This document shows positions 22,190 through 31,755 of a stretch of DNA of 64,000 nt, piece by piece. The notes under the pieces were generated by a model, which did no database searches, was not told the origin of the DNA, and was given only the letters and a program-made list of their open reading frames with translations. A program made the translations under genes and the position numbers. The stretch comes from Bombyx mori (Eukaryota; Arthropoda; Insecta; Lepidoptera; Bombycidae), in contig NC_085129.1 in the NCBI RefSeq assembly GCF_030269925.1, forward strand, positions 16,545,501-16,609,500, read 5' to 3'. Within the stretch, counting starts at the first letter, position 1, and every line of letters starts with the position of its first letter.

Positions 22190-22814
22190 GATACCTCCCC
22201 ACTCAAGCAATCACAAAACATACCTATTATTCATTCTTCATCTGCATCTTGGAGTTGCCAGTTTGTCCACTTTAGTCTTCGTTCTTCAGTGGACACGGAG
22301 AAGTAGCCATCGTAAACAGATCTTTAACCGATGCCTGAATCGCACTAACGACATCATCAATAAAAGCTTGCATACAAGCCCGCAGTTACTGAGCGATGTG
22401 GTGGAAGGTCTTTCCTTTCTTTTCCTGTACACAGCTGATCGTTCTTGGCGAAGCTGACTGGCAGACGACTTCTATACTCGCAAGAGTTGATATGTCTTGG
22501 TCTAGAGTTGCTCGGAATATATAGCTGTTTATCGCGAGCCTTAAAACTAATCAAGGACCACAACGCGAGCAGGAGCTTTTTTCAATCAAACTAGAGTGCC
22601 AGAAACCACGTGCCTTTTATGAACCCAGCCCAATAGTAGGCAGCCTTGTCAATCAAGAGCCAATTTGCTGCTCACTGCTGCAATTGAAATTTTGCTGCTC
22701 TCTTACAAAGCAAGTTATTAAGTGATGTTCCGTGTCTGGACTATGCATTTCGCGGAAGAGCCGTCGTAGCTGGAGAGTCAAAGAGCCTCGGGTTGCCGAT
22801 CAATACTCTAGTGC
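22190..22814. other. Intergenic, no gene recognised
   Basis: Short open frames only, no family features. Confidence 0.45.
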
Positions 22815-22932
22815 CTTCATCATCATTATCATCATCAACAGCCCACAGTCGTCCACTGCTAGACATGGCCTCTCCCAATCCACACCACCGAGACCGGGCT
22901 CTAATGCCTTAGCGGGTGTATATTCTAGCACC
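22815..22932 (-). pseudogene. LINE reverse-transcriptase tail fragment
   Basis: GCCCACAGTCGTCCACTGCT, AGACATGGCCTCTCCCAA on the plus strand is the reverse of the common insect LINE tail encoding the LGRxxxxxSSGRLWAVDD-like end. It is only a remnant. Confidence 0.4.
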
Positions 22933-24090
22933 TAGGTCACATAACGTCGCAGATTTCTCCATCATCCAGTCTTCCCGAACTAATATTTATGAGTCGACAA
23001 GATGGTCTTCAATTTCCACCTTTTGTATCCATTGTCAGGCTACCTGAAACAGAAATAATATGTTAATTGGATAGAATCATCTGGTTTTGTTGAGAAAGCT
23101 AAACATCAAAGAACTGCCTTCAAAAGGCGGGGCTTAAAGGTTTCTTTCGCAGCGCAGAGAAAAAGAGGTATATTCCCTGAACGTGGGGAAAAGGTTTTAA
23201 TTGCGATGTACTTAAGGTGAAAAGAATTTCTTTTGATTTTCAAAAAGTTATTAGTAGTTGCAAAATTTTAGGCCTGCGAGTTGGACCTTATAGCGCCCTT
23301 AGAGATAAGGAGAGTGATTATAGAAAGTATAGAGGTAGGTACATTTGGTTTGAATTCAAGTACTGACATATGTATAGTTAATTATATTTGCGTAAACATT
23401 TGATGAATACTAATTTATGTAAAATTCTTGAACAGTTTCCAAGTCTTCACGCTATTACTGCGATTCCACAATTGCGGTCTATACTGGTAGTATTCGAAGT
23501 TACTAAACTCCTCCTAAACAATATCCAAGTACCGTGATTCAACTGTAAAAAACTATGAGACATCATCACATGAGTATAGTGAAGTCCGGCTTGTTTATAA
23601 ACAAACAAACGACTCGTACGCCATCTACCGTCCGTCAACCGTATTATAATATAGCCTATGTGTTAACCCGATGTATGAGCTATCATGAGCTATTGTGAAG
23701 TTTCATCACAGTCCGTCCAGTAGACCAACAAACATCTATCCCTCACAAACTTTTCATATTAAATATTTATCGATATGATTTATAGAAAAAATGTTTTAAT
23801 GAAATAAATTACCCTTAGATTAATCATGAGTGATATTGCATGTAATTATCAAATTTCACGTATATCTAATTTCCGTCTAAGATTTCTGAGGCCGAACTAA
23901 AGTTGCTTAGACGTTGATAGAAAAAATTAAATTGTGATGTTGATTTTACATCGACAATGTTAGATTGTGCCGTCAAGGGTGGCGGCTCTTAATGTCAGGT
24001 GGGCCGTAAACACGCCCACGCATACACGACAATAATAACAGGACTTAAGTTTTGACACCCACAGCGTTCTTTAAATATATTTTACCTATA
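22933..24090. other. Intergenic, no gene recognised
   Basis: AT-rich, nothing supported. Confidence 0.5.
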
Positions 24091-24243
24091 TTGACATTGT
24101 AGAGGTAGACAGACGATCATCCCACAGCGCGTTGACTGGTTACCTCGTGACGTCAGCAATAGCAGGGACACCACTAACCGCTGCCCCACCACTAACTACT
24201 CAAGCCTCATAAGAAGGACATGTCGTAGCGCTCGGGAAACTCC
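24091..24243 (-). mobile_element. RT-C family LINE 3' fragment (older copy)
   Basis: GTAGGTAGACAGACGATCAT-like start and CAAGCCTCATAAGAAGGACA on the plus strand. Diverged, and interrupted by the second copy that follows directly. Confidence 0.6.
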
Positions 24244-24252
24244 TTGCTTTAT

Positions 24253-24590
24253 TTGTTTTTGCCCTTGTAGGCAGACGAGCATACGACCTGATGGTGAGTG
24301 GTTACCGTCGCCCATGGACTTCAGTAATGCCAGGGGCAGAGCCAAGCCGCTACCTACAGTTAAGTATTCTTCACAAGTCTCGTTTGAAGAAGGACATGTC
24401 ATAGCGCTCGGGAAACACCGTGGAGGGGAGCTCATTCCAAAGCCGGACGGTACACGTCAAGTATGATCTCTGGAAACGGACAGTGGATGAACGCAGCGGT
24501 TCTGGGTAGTATGGACGAAGCGCTGCTCTGGAGGGTGGAGTGATGGTAAAAACGATCTCTAACAATTCCTCAGAGCACTCCCCATTGAAA
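24253..24590 (-). pseudogene. RT-C family LINE 3' end with RT C-terminus
   Basis: The minus-strand translation contains YYPEPLRSSTVRFQRSYLTC, then RLWNELPSTVFPERYDMSFF. This is the last part of a Jockey/CR1-like LINE protein, followed by its 3' UTR toward 24253. It lies head-to-tail with the older fragment at 24091-24243. Confidence 0.75.
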
Positions 24591-24859
24591 CAGGCGATAA
24601 AAGATGCAGTGAGAACTTCAGTGCTTTCGTAAACCGAGAGGCCTCTCCGGGCTGAGTCCTGGCTCGCCCACCTGCCCTGGTAAAACCGGAAAGGCCTCCG
24701 GGCCACCAGTAATCTCTCAAACATAAAAAAATTAAAAGACCGAGAGGCTCCGAACTTTAAGTGAATGTAGTTTGCCTATTGCTAGTAACTTTAAGGGGCT
24801 ATGCTACCCTCATGGGGCTCAGCTTGAGAGGCTCACTCTAACAGGTGCCCTAGCACCAC

Positions 24860-25062
24860 CACCTTGCCTATTTCTGCCGTGAAGCAGCAATGCGTTTCAT
24901 TTTGAAGGGTGGGGCAGCCGTTATAACTATACTGAGACCTTAGAACTTATATCTCAAGGTGGGTGGCGCATTTACGTTGTGCATGTTTATGGGCTCCAGT
25001 GACCACTTAACACCAGGTGGGCTGTGAGCTCGTCCACCCATCTAAGCAATAAAAAAAAAATT
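24860..25062 (+). mobile_element. Bm1-like SINE, 3' part
   Basis: CACCACCTTGCCTATTTCTG to CCACCCATCTAAGCAATAAA plus poly(A). Well kept. Confidence 0.9.
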
Positions 25063-25129
25063 TAATAAACAAGGATTCCAAATGATCACGACTGCTCTGC
25101 CGAGAGTAACTGATTATGATGACGCCTTA

Positions 25130-25182
25130 AGACTCTTGCTTCGCTGAATCTACCACCGGCAAAAAACTCAGTGGGCTATTAA
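25130..25182 (-). mobile_element. Jockey-type LINE 3' UTR remnant
   Basis: CTTGCTTCGCTGAATCTACC, ACCGG and AACTCAGTGGGCT on the plus strand, with an internal deletion. Confidence 0.5.
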
Positions 25183-25189
25183 CGGCCCT

Positions 25190-25637
25190 ATTCTGTATGT
25201 AAGCAAATTATTTTCTTTAGCTCGTTGCGGTAAGCTGGATTGTATCTCAACTAGGATTCACCGGAAGCCGGCCAAAGCGTGGCGCGTTTGATCACCGGTC
25301 ACGAATCGTAAATTTCAAACATTGCAATACTTTGATTCCGCTAAAACACACGCCGCGCGCGTCCTGACCTACGACAATTGTTACTTAGTTGATAACGTTT
25401 TCACGTTTCCATCAAGAACAATAGGGCTGGCATTTTTTTTATTATTACACGATTTTAATGTTACAAGCAACAACTGCGCGATCATTAAGCGATAAGTTTT
25501 CGTTAAAGCTCAAAATATGCGCTTGTAAACGACATTTGTGTTCTTTTGTGAATACGTTGTTCTTGCAATTATCATGACCTTCGAATATGCTGTCAAGACG
25601 AGACATCAAGATAACCTTGAAACGTGAGAATAAGATT
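25190..25637. other. Intergenic, no gene recognised
   Basis: No supported feature. Confidence 0.5.
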
Positions 25638-25882
25638 TTACTGGTTATAGGACCTCTTATGAGACTGCACGCGTAGGTACCACCACCCCGCCTATTTCTG
25701 CCGTGAAGTAGTAATGCGTTTCGGTTTGAAGGGCGGGGCAGCCGTTGTATCTATACTGAGACCCTAGAACTTATAGCTCAGGGTGGGTGGCGCAATTACG
25801 TTGTAGATGTCTATGGGCTCTAGTAACCGCTTAACACCAGGTGGGATGTGAGCTCGGCCACCCATCTAAGCAATAAAAAAAA
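25638..25882 (+). mobile_element. Bm1-like SINE, 3' part
   Basis: ACTGGTTATAGGACCTCTTA to CCACCCATCTAAGCAATAAA plus poly(A). Confidence 0.9.
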
Positions 25883-26067
25883 ACAGTGAACCTGTAAAAT
25901 TAGGTGGACTGTTGAGGAACGTTAGAAGGATAAGTTCAGGAGGAGAGACTGGTATTAGGCGACATGTTTAGTAGAAGCTCTTGGATCTGATGAAAAGACA
26001 GCCTAATATCAGTGTAGGATCATTTGGCTTCAAAATGGCTACATTTTATACCAAATTCCTATCGAAT

Positions 26068-26350
26068 CACGAGTAGCCTTGAGGTGCTATGGTTTCATGA
26101 GCGGATAGGTGAGCTCAGGAGGCTTAGCATAATGCATTAGCAAGAGCAGTGCTTCACAGAATTTAACACCAGATCGAAAACACAAGCCACTGAGAAGATC
26201 CGGCGGGAAACTCAGTGGGTTGTGTCTATGGGTTAGTTTGCTCGTCGAGCTCTACGTTGTAATAGACGAGTTCGACGAGGATAGGGTTTGGAGAGTCTAA
26301 AAGCACCGCGAATGGATCCGAGGGATCCGGCGTCGCATGGATTGGTTATG
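26068..26350 (-). pseudogene. Jockey-type LINE 3' end
   Basis: The minus strand carries the 3' UTR of the 31-53 kb LINE family plus the end of ORF2 (GGATCC-rich segment and a diverged CTCGTCGAACTCGTC hairpin region). 5'-truncated and decayed. Confidence 0.75.
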
Positions 26351-27394
26351 GCACGCGATCACACTGGAGGAATATTACTTAAACTAACGCATAAACCAAT
26401 CTGTTTACACGCGTATAAAGTATTAAATCAACATCACTGCTAGATGATGGCTGGTAACGACTTTCTTTATTTTTTCACACAAATCGCGATCCATCTGTTG
26501 CTAAATCGTTATAGAAGCCCAGAGATCTCACAACGTGAATGCCACATCGGAAGACGTGAGGTCGAATACAGCGGCTACCGTAATATCCAAACTCACGACT
26601 GCTTCACGATACAATTGCGATATATTAATAAAACTTACAATCACTATGAGATTTATTATTACAATTAATCAGTTTTAATCACTATACCATTTATGTGTTT
26701 ACAGAGTTCTATATGATACTCCAGTGACGTTGTGACAGTTCAGATTTCAGGAGGAAACAATTAGGTCTACCGTGTTTGTAGTTGGTTTTTGGGGATGTCC
26801 AGTAAAATACGAAGAATTGATACTCACTCGCATAACAAACTCAGACAATCTAATGATTGTTTCAGTGTGGTCATGAACATGTCGCTCGTAAACCTAAAGT
26901 ATGCCACTAAAAAGCTATACTTAACGCAGATGGTTATTTTCAAAAGATAATATCCCCTCTTTAGTTTTCGTAAACGTGGAAATAACGACAAAGGGAAGAT
27001 CTTAGACCGAGCTGGTTAAATTGCTCGGTAGACCACCGCTCCGAATGTTGTTCGGAACTTGTATATATGCAAGCTCATCTTGATAATGTCGTAAGCGAGA
27101 TTCAGGCATTTGTCAAATATCTTGTATTCTGTAATGGCTACTATCGCAATGTAATTACAACAAATTTACGATTTAATACCCCACCAAGTATACAAATGTC
27201 TAGGGATAAAGGTTAATCAGTCCATGACCACTGAATCTGTGTATTCGAGATATCCTAAATAATGTAATGACAATAAAAGACGCGATATTCACCCGTAAAA
27301 GTAGTTTCATTACATACAATATCTGCTTATTCAATTCAAGAAACGACAAAAATGTTGCTATTTTCAACATAATATGTACTATGAGCGAATAATG
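26351..27394. other. Intergenic, no gene recognised
   Basis: A 74-codon open frame at 26444-26668 has no recognisable features. Nothing else is supported. Confidence 0.5.
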
Positions 27395-27480
27395 GGTATA
27401 TGACAGAGGAGTATGGAAGGAGAAAACATGTTGCACCGACCCTAGATGACTGGGAGAAAGGTAGGAGAATGATGATCATC
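27395..27480 (+). pseudogene. RTE-type LINE tail fragment
   Basis: Encodes a YDRGVWKEKTCCTDP-like tail, related to the end of the 5691-5903 fragment. Confidence 0.5.
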
Positions 27481-28316
27481 TACGATGAGAGGCCGTGAGT
27501 ATGCTTGAACTTTCGCGTGACAGACGCGAACACGACATCCAGTATACGTATCCTAGGTTCTAATTCATGTCGTACCACGAAGTCGGCAACGCAAACGGCA
27601 TTGCCAGGTAATTCGCCGCAATTGAGTTCCAACCCTATATTAAAACGCACACAACAAAACGCCAGACGTGTCGCTACACGGTGTCAATGCACTGCACACA
27701 CGCGTAAGCGTACATACAGCGTGGTGTTTTTTGAACGAATTCGGGAGAGGGAATAAATTTTCCGCAAATTGCTTAGTGGTTTAACGCTTATGACCGGAAG
27801 GTATTAGAGTCGAGTCTGAACACGAAATTATTTTAGTAATAGCTTTGCTCGGCTACAGTTGGTATTAAGTGACCTCAAAACGTGAACTCCGATGCCTCAA
27901 GGCATGAGAACAAACTCTCAATTTTTTGTCTTTTCCGAACCCGTATATCATTATGATTACGTCTGCTCCTCGTGGTAGAAACGTACTGTGAATCTAGACT
28001 AGTAAACATCATATAATTTTTTATGATACCATAGAGGAGAACAGATGCTCACGGTACACACGCTGTTAAATAGTTAACCGAATCCATAGACATAATATTA
28101 TGAATGACGCCATCCGTCTTGATAGATGATAAGGTCGATTTCTCAAATTCCAACCACAGCACCATCTATGGTGAATTGTGGTGAATTAAGCTGATAGGTC
28201 TTCTTCGGCGGTGGTAAAGCAACTGTTAGTAAAATCTAGTCGTATACCTTGAAGAGGAACAGCATTACGTAAGCCCGTGCGACCCCCTCCCTACTGTGTG
28301 GGTTCCCCTGTGCTAT
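27481..28316. other. Intergenic, no gene recognised
   Basis: A CpG-richer patch at 27500-27750 is open on the plus strand but has no family features; it may be an unrecognised repeat. Confidence 0.45.
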
Positions 28317-28497
28317 CATGAGCCCCCTGCGTATGTGCGCCCTAGCAAGAGGAGTGCTTCGCAAAATCTACCGCCGGATCGGAAACGCGACCCACTGAGA
28401 AGATCCGACGAGAAACTCAGTGGGCTGTGTCTGTGAGTTAGTTTACTCGTCAAGCCCTTCGTCGCAAGCGACGGGTTCGGCGAGGACGGTGACCGGA
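28317..28497 (-). pseudogene. Jockey-type LINE 3' end
   Basis: Minus-strand match to the 3' UTR and last codons of ORF2 of the 31-53 kb family. It includes the CCCACTGAG hairpin and the CTCGCCGA...TTGACGAG hairpin. Confidence 0.8.
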
Positions 28498-28729
28498 TGT
28501 GCACTGCGTATGCGTTATTATCCGTTAACTCAATGTGATCTCCGGTTATACACATTTCGTATTTATTTTTGGCTATGGCTTTATGGCTAAATGGCTCATC
28601 ATCATTACCCCAATGCACAAGGAGAAAGGACGTCAGAGAGGAGTGGCGGGGTTTTATGAAGCTTGTCACCAACACCTGAAATAATGACCACGTCCACTCT
28701 GTCAAGAGCGATACCGAATAAAAAGAATA

Positions 28730-29006
28730 TCTATATATATAAAAATGAATTGCTGTTCGTTAGTCTCGCTAAAACTCGAGAACGGCTGGACAGATTGGGC
28801 TAATTTTGGTCTTGAATTATTTGTGGAAGTCCAGAGAAGGTTTAAAAAGTAGATAAATATGAAAATGCTCAGAATTAAATAAAAATAACAATTTTTTTTT
28901 CCTTTGATGTGTCCCCCGTCGGACGGATTCCTTTGTTTATTTTATACCAAAGTTTAGATCTTTTATTTATCGATTGAGGTACTACGAAGTCTGCCGGGTA
29001 AGATAG
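28730..29006 (+). mobile_element. Non-autonomous Helitron
   Basis: Starts TCTATATATATAAAAATGAA, contains CTCGAGAACGGCTGGACAGA and GTCCCCCGTCGGACGGATTC, and ends near GTCTGCCGGGTAAGATAG before T. The family, as I recall it, ends in CTAG; here the end is mutated to ATAG. It has no coding capacity. Confidence 0.75.
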
Positions 29007-29154
29007 TCTATTTATAATTATTTTGCCATTTTTATTATTCCACATTGTTTTAAAAACTGCTAATGCATGCCGTTACGACATGTTTTTTTTTTCTTATATA
29101 CCAACATTCAAAAGTGAGCAACAGTGAGCATCTTAAGGTACTTTAATCATTAGC

Positions 29155-29394
29155 TGTAATGAAATTGAGTCTGTCAGCCGTTACACCTAGTGTCTTGGGT
29201 TCGATTTCAGCATCGAGAAAACATTGGTATGATGAACAAGTTTGTTTAGTTATTCTGGGTATTTATTAGCTATGTATGTATCTATTTAAATGTATATAAT
29301 TATGTTTATTTGTCTCTGGTACTCATTGCACAGGGAATCTTAATTTGGGGCCCGATGAACGTGCATGATTTATTCCTAATTATTATTATTTATT
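29155..29394 (+). mobile_element. tRNA-derived SINE with (ATT)n tail, diverged copy
   Basis: Decayed tRNA-like head with GGGTTCGATTTC as B-box remnant, then a body ending in CCGATGAACGTGCATGATTT, ATTCCTAATTATTATTATTT. Same family as 30222-30485. Confidence 0.65.
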
Positions 29395-29483
29395 CATGGC
29401 TTTACACTCGGTGCGCATTGTCAAGTGTGGTGTGGTTAAAATAGATCGAGTTAATAAATAGCGTTGATAAACCAGTAACTGAC

Positions 29484-29730
29484 TTACTGGTGGTAGGACA
29501 TCTTGTGAGTCCGCACGGGTAGGTACCACCGCCCTGCCTGTTTCAGGCGTGAAGCAGTAATGCGTTTCAGTTTGAAGGGTGAGGCAGCCGTTGTAACTAC
29601 ATAAACTGAGACCTTAGAACTCATAGCTCAAGGTGGGTGGCGCATTTACGTTGTAGATGTCTATGGGTTCCAGTAACCACTTAACACCAGGTGGGCTATG
29701 AGCTCGTCCACCCACATAAGCAAAAAAAAA
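29484..29730 (+). mobile_element. Bm1-like SINE, 3' part
   Basis: ACTGGTGGTAGGACATCTTG to GTCCACCCACATAAGC plus poly(A). Confidence 0.9.
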
Positions 29731-30221
29731 ACTGACCGTGAGCACCCATGAGCATACTCTGCCCAATGTGATTCCGTCATGAGTACGGCACGTATCTGGG
29801 ACTAAGCGTTCAAGAGACGTGCGTGCGTAATAGGACCATGTCGAATGTTATAAATTATAATTAATTTGCAACGTAACAACATACTCTATAGAAATAATGT
29901 ATAAGTATATAATGCGGATATAGAGACCGTCGCGCGCACACATACACAAAACTTTACGCACACAAATAATGGAAGTATAGGGCGACCAAACATTTTGTTG
30001 ACTTTAGTTGGATATCAAAAATCAAATTTGCAAGCGAATTTAGATTGCGCTAAACATGTTGAATTTATTATATTTTCGTAAGCTTAAGGTCATTAATGAA
30101 AATTTTAAATGACGCAAATGACGTTACAGTCTTGATTTTTTTCAGCACTACCTACACGCAGCCTAGCTGACTTAAGCGATTATAGGAACCCTCTAATAAT
30201 ATAGTTACTTAACTGAATTGT
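29731..30221. other. Intergenic, no gene recognised
   Basis: No supported feature. Confidence 0.5.
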
Positions 30222-30485
30222 ATTTGACGGACTCGGTGGTGTAGTTGTTAGCGGCCCTGACTGTTGCGCAGAGGGTCGTGGGTTCGATTCCCACATCGAG
30301 CAAATATTGTGTGATAAACAAATTTGTTTGATCTTCGTCTGTATGTTTGTACATATGTATGTATATACTTGAAATATATATATAAGTATGTTTAACAGTC
30401 ACTGTGTAACGACAATACAGAGAACCCTAAATTGAGCCCGGATAACCGTGCGTAATTTGTTCCTAGCTAATATTATTATTATTAG
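30222..30485 (+). mobile_element. tRNA-derived SINE with (ATT)n tail
   Basis: The head folds as a tRNA: a 7-bp acceptor-like stem CTCGGTG/CATCGAG, an A-box region (GTGTAGTTGTTAGCGG) and a B-box (GGGTTCGATTCCC) in a T-arm with GTGGG/CCCAC. A body of about 170 nt and an ATTATTATTATTA tail follow, so this is a SINE and not a functional tRNA gene. It would use the internal pol III promoter formed by the A and B boxes. Confidence 0.75.
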
Positions 30486-31170
30486 TTTAAAACGATAAAA
30501 AAATGGCCTTCATGACATAAGAACGTTAAAATTTAAAATATGTAATAATTAATGTTAGTGGTCACCCGGTAGTCGAAATTCGACTATAACTAAGTATAAT
30601 TAATAATTTAAATTATAACTTTGAATATTATTATGGTTCTATTGTCAAAGACTTTACTTCTATAATCACAGATTTCGATAAGACTACATACACTAAAGAC
30701 AAAAAAAGTTAAAGAAAAACATAATCTATTCTATTGACCATGTTCGCGACGGACATGAATGAATATAGTAGAATAGATATTATTCGCGACGGACATAGAT
30801 AGTTTTTAAAATAGATAGAAAACATAGTAAATATATAATAGAAATGTCCGTAATAAATAGTTATGTTAAAAATAAGTTAACATAAAATAGAGAATAAATA
30901 GTTATAATAGAGAATGTCCGTGATAGACAGTATGTTAAAAAATAGTTAGCATACAAACGTAGATATAAGTAAATTTGTAAATGATATTTTGTAAATAAAG
31001 ATTGGTCCTCGTGGTCTTTAATTTGGCGTGGGAACGCAGGAGCGAGTCACAATACGGGCAACTAATAGAGCGACTAGGCAAACAATAGGCGAGCGAGGCG
31101 GCCGAGAGAACAATAGACGCCCACCGTGCTCGGACTCATAATAGCGCTGGCCGAGTGCGTGTGGGCGACC

Positions 31171-31178
31171 ATAAATAA
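31171..31178 (+). promoter_or_regulatory. TATA-like box of the 5' LTR
   Basis: CCATAAATAAGG lies 31 nt upstream of what would be the initiator A in an uninterrupted LTR (ATTCAGTTCG). A DPE-like AGACC then falls at +28 to +32 of that initiator. TATA, Inr and DPE spacing follow the insect core promoter rules (established). LINE 1 now separates TATA from Inr and DPE. The 3' LTR has the same box at 42538-42545. Confidence 0.6.
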
Positions 31179-31200
31179 GGGGCCTACCTCGCTGCAAATT

Positions 31201-31240
31201 CTCATTCTCGCTCACGACTCGGTCGCGCGCGGACGTGCTT
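31201..31240 (+). promoter_or_regulatory. Internal pol II promoter of LINE 1 (Inr + DPE)
   Basis: TCATTC at 31202-31207 fits the arthropod initiator with +1 at A31204. GGACG at +28 to +32 (31231-31235), inside GGACGTG, fits the DPE exactly. Jockey-type LINEs are known to use such downstream promoters, so the element carries its own promoter at the 5' end. The same arrangement occurs at 42571 (LINE 2) and 47881 (LINE 3). Confidence 0.7.
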
Positions 31241-31431
31241 TCCGATCCGTGGCCCGCTTGCGAGCTGCGTCTCTGAACTCACAGTTGTGCTCGACAGTGT
31301 AGTGACCGTGAATACATCGTGCGTACAATTCGGTAGTGCGGACGTGCCGATCCGTTGGTCGCTTGCGATCTGCGTATCGAGGTCCATTTTGTGCGCTAAA
31401 GTTTTGTAACCGCGAACCCACCCTTACCAAC

Positions 31432-31738
31432 TGCCTTTTTCAAGGCAAAACCAATCGCTACGTTCAGCTTCCTGTGGCACTCACAGGCTAGCGATTTCCT
31501 AACCCTTCCCAAAAACAACAGTCTTTTTCAAGACTAGACCCCCGCTCGCGATTCTGCCTGCTGTAGCACTATACAGCCCGAGCGGGTTCCTTTCCTTTTC
31601 CCCGCCGATTGCCGTTTTCACGGCATAGGCATTCCCCCCCCCTGCTCCTTGCTGTCCTGCAGCACAGGGGGGTTACAAATCCTATCCGGGGCCTCGCCTT
31701 TCGGCGAGTTCAACAAAAGTCCCGGGGCCGCCCCCCCC
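31432..31738 (+). promoter_or_regulatory. LINE 1 5' UTR hairpin array
   Basis: Four 6-bp hairpins, each with the loop TTTC, start at 31432 (TGCCTT/AAGGCA), 31520 (AGTCTT/AAGACT), 31610 (TGCCGT/ACGGCA) and 31693 (CTCGCC/GGCGAG), that is 88, 90 and 83 nt apart. Each is followed by a longer hairpin: AATCGCTA/TAGCGATT around CCTGTG/CACAGG, CCCGCTCG/CGAGCGGG around GCTGTA/TACAGC, a C-run/G-run stem around TGCTG/CAGCA, and CCCGGGG/CCCCGGG. Stem sequences differ between units but pairing is kept, so selection may act on RNA structure. The role is unknown; translation start, packaging with ORF1 protein or RNA stability are possible. The last part overlaps an open frame upstream of ORF1. Confidence 0.7.
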
Positions 31739-31755
31739 GGGCAAGAAGACCGAAG

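Noticed and set aside
30231..30300. Functional tRNA gene
   Set aside because: It has an acceptor-like stem and a T-arm, but is followed by a SINE body with an ATT-repeat tail, and a diverged relative lies at 29155-29394.
31609..31755. Upstream extension of LINE ORF1 (49 codons) as part of the protein
   Set aside because: It starts at TTG, overlaps the hairpin array, and a good ATG follows at 31756 (43124 and 48434 in the other copies). Non-AUG initiation cannot be excluded but is not needed.
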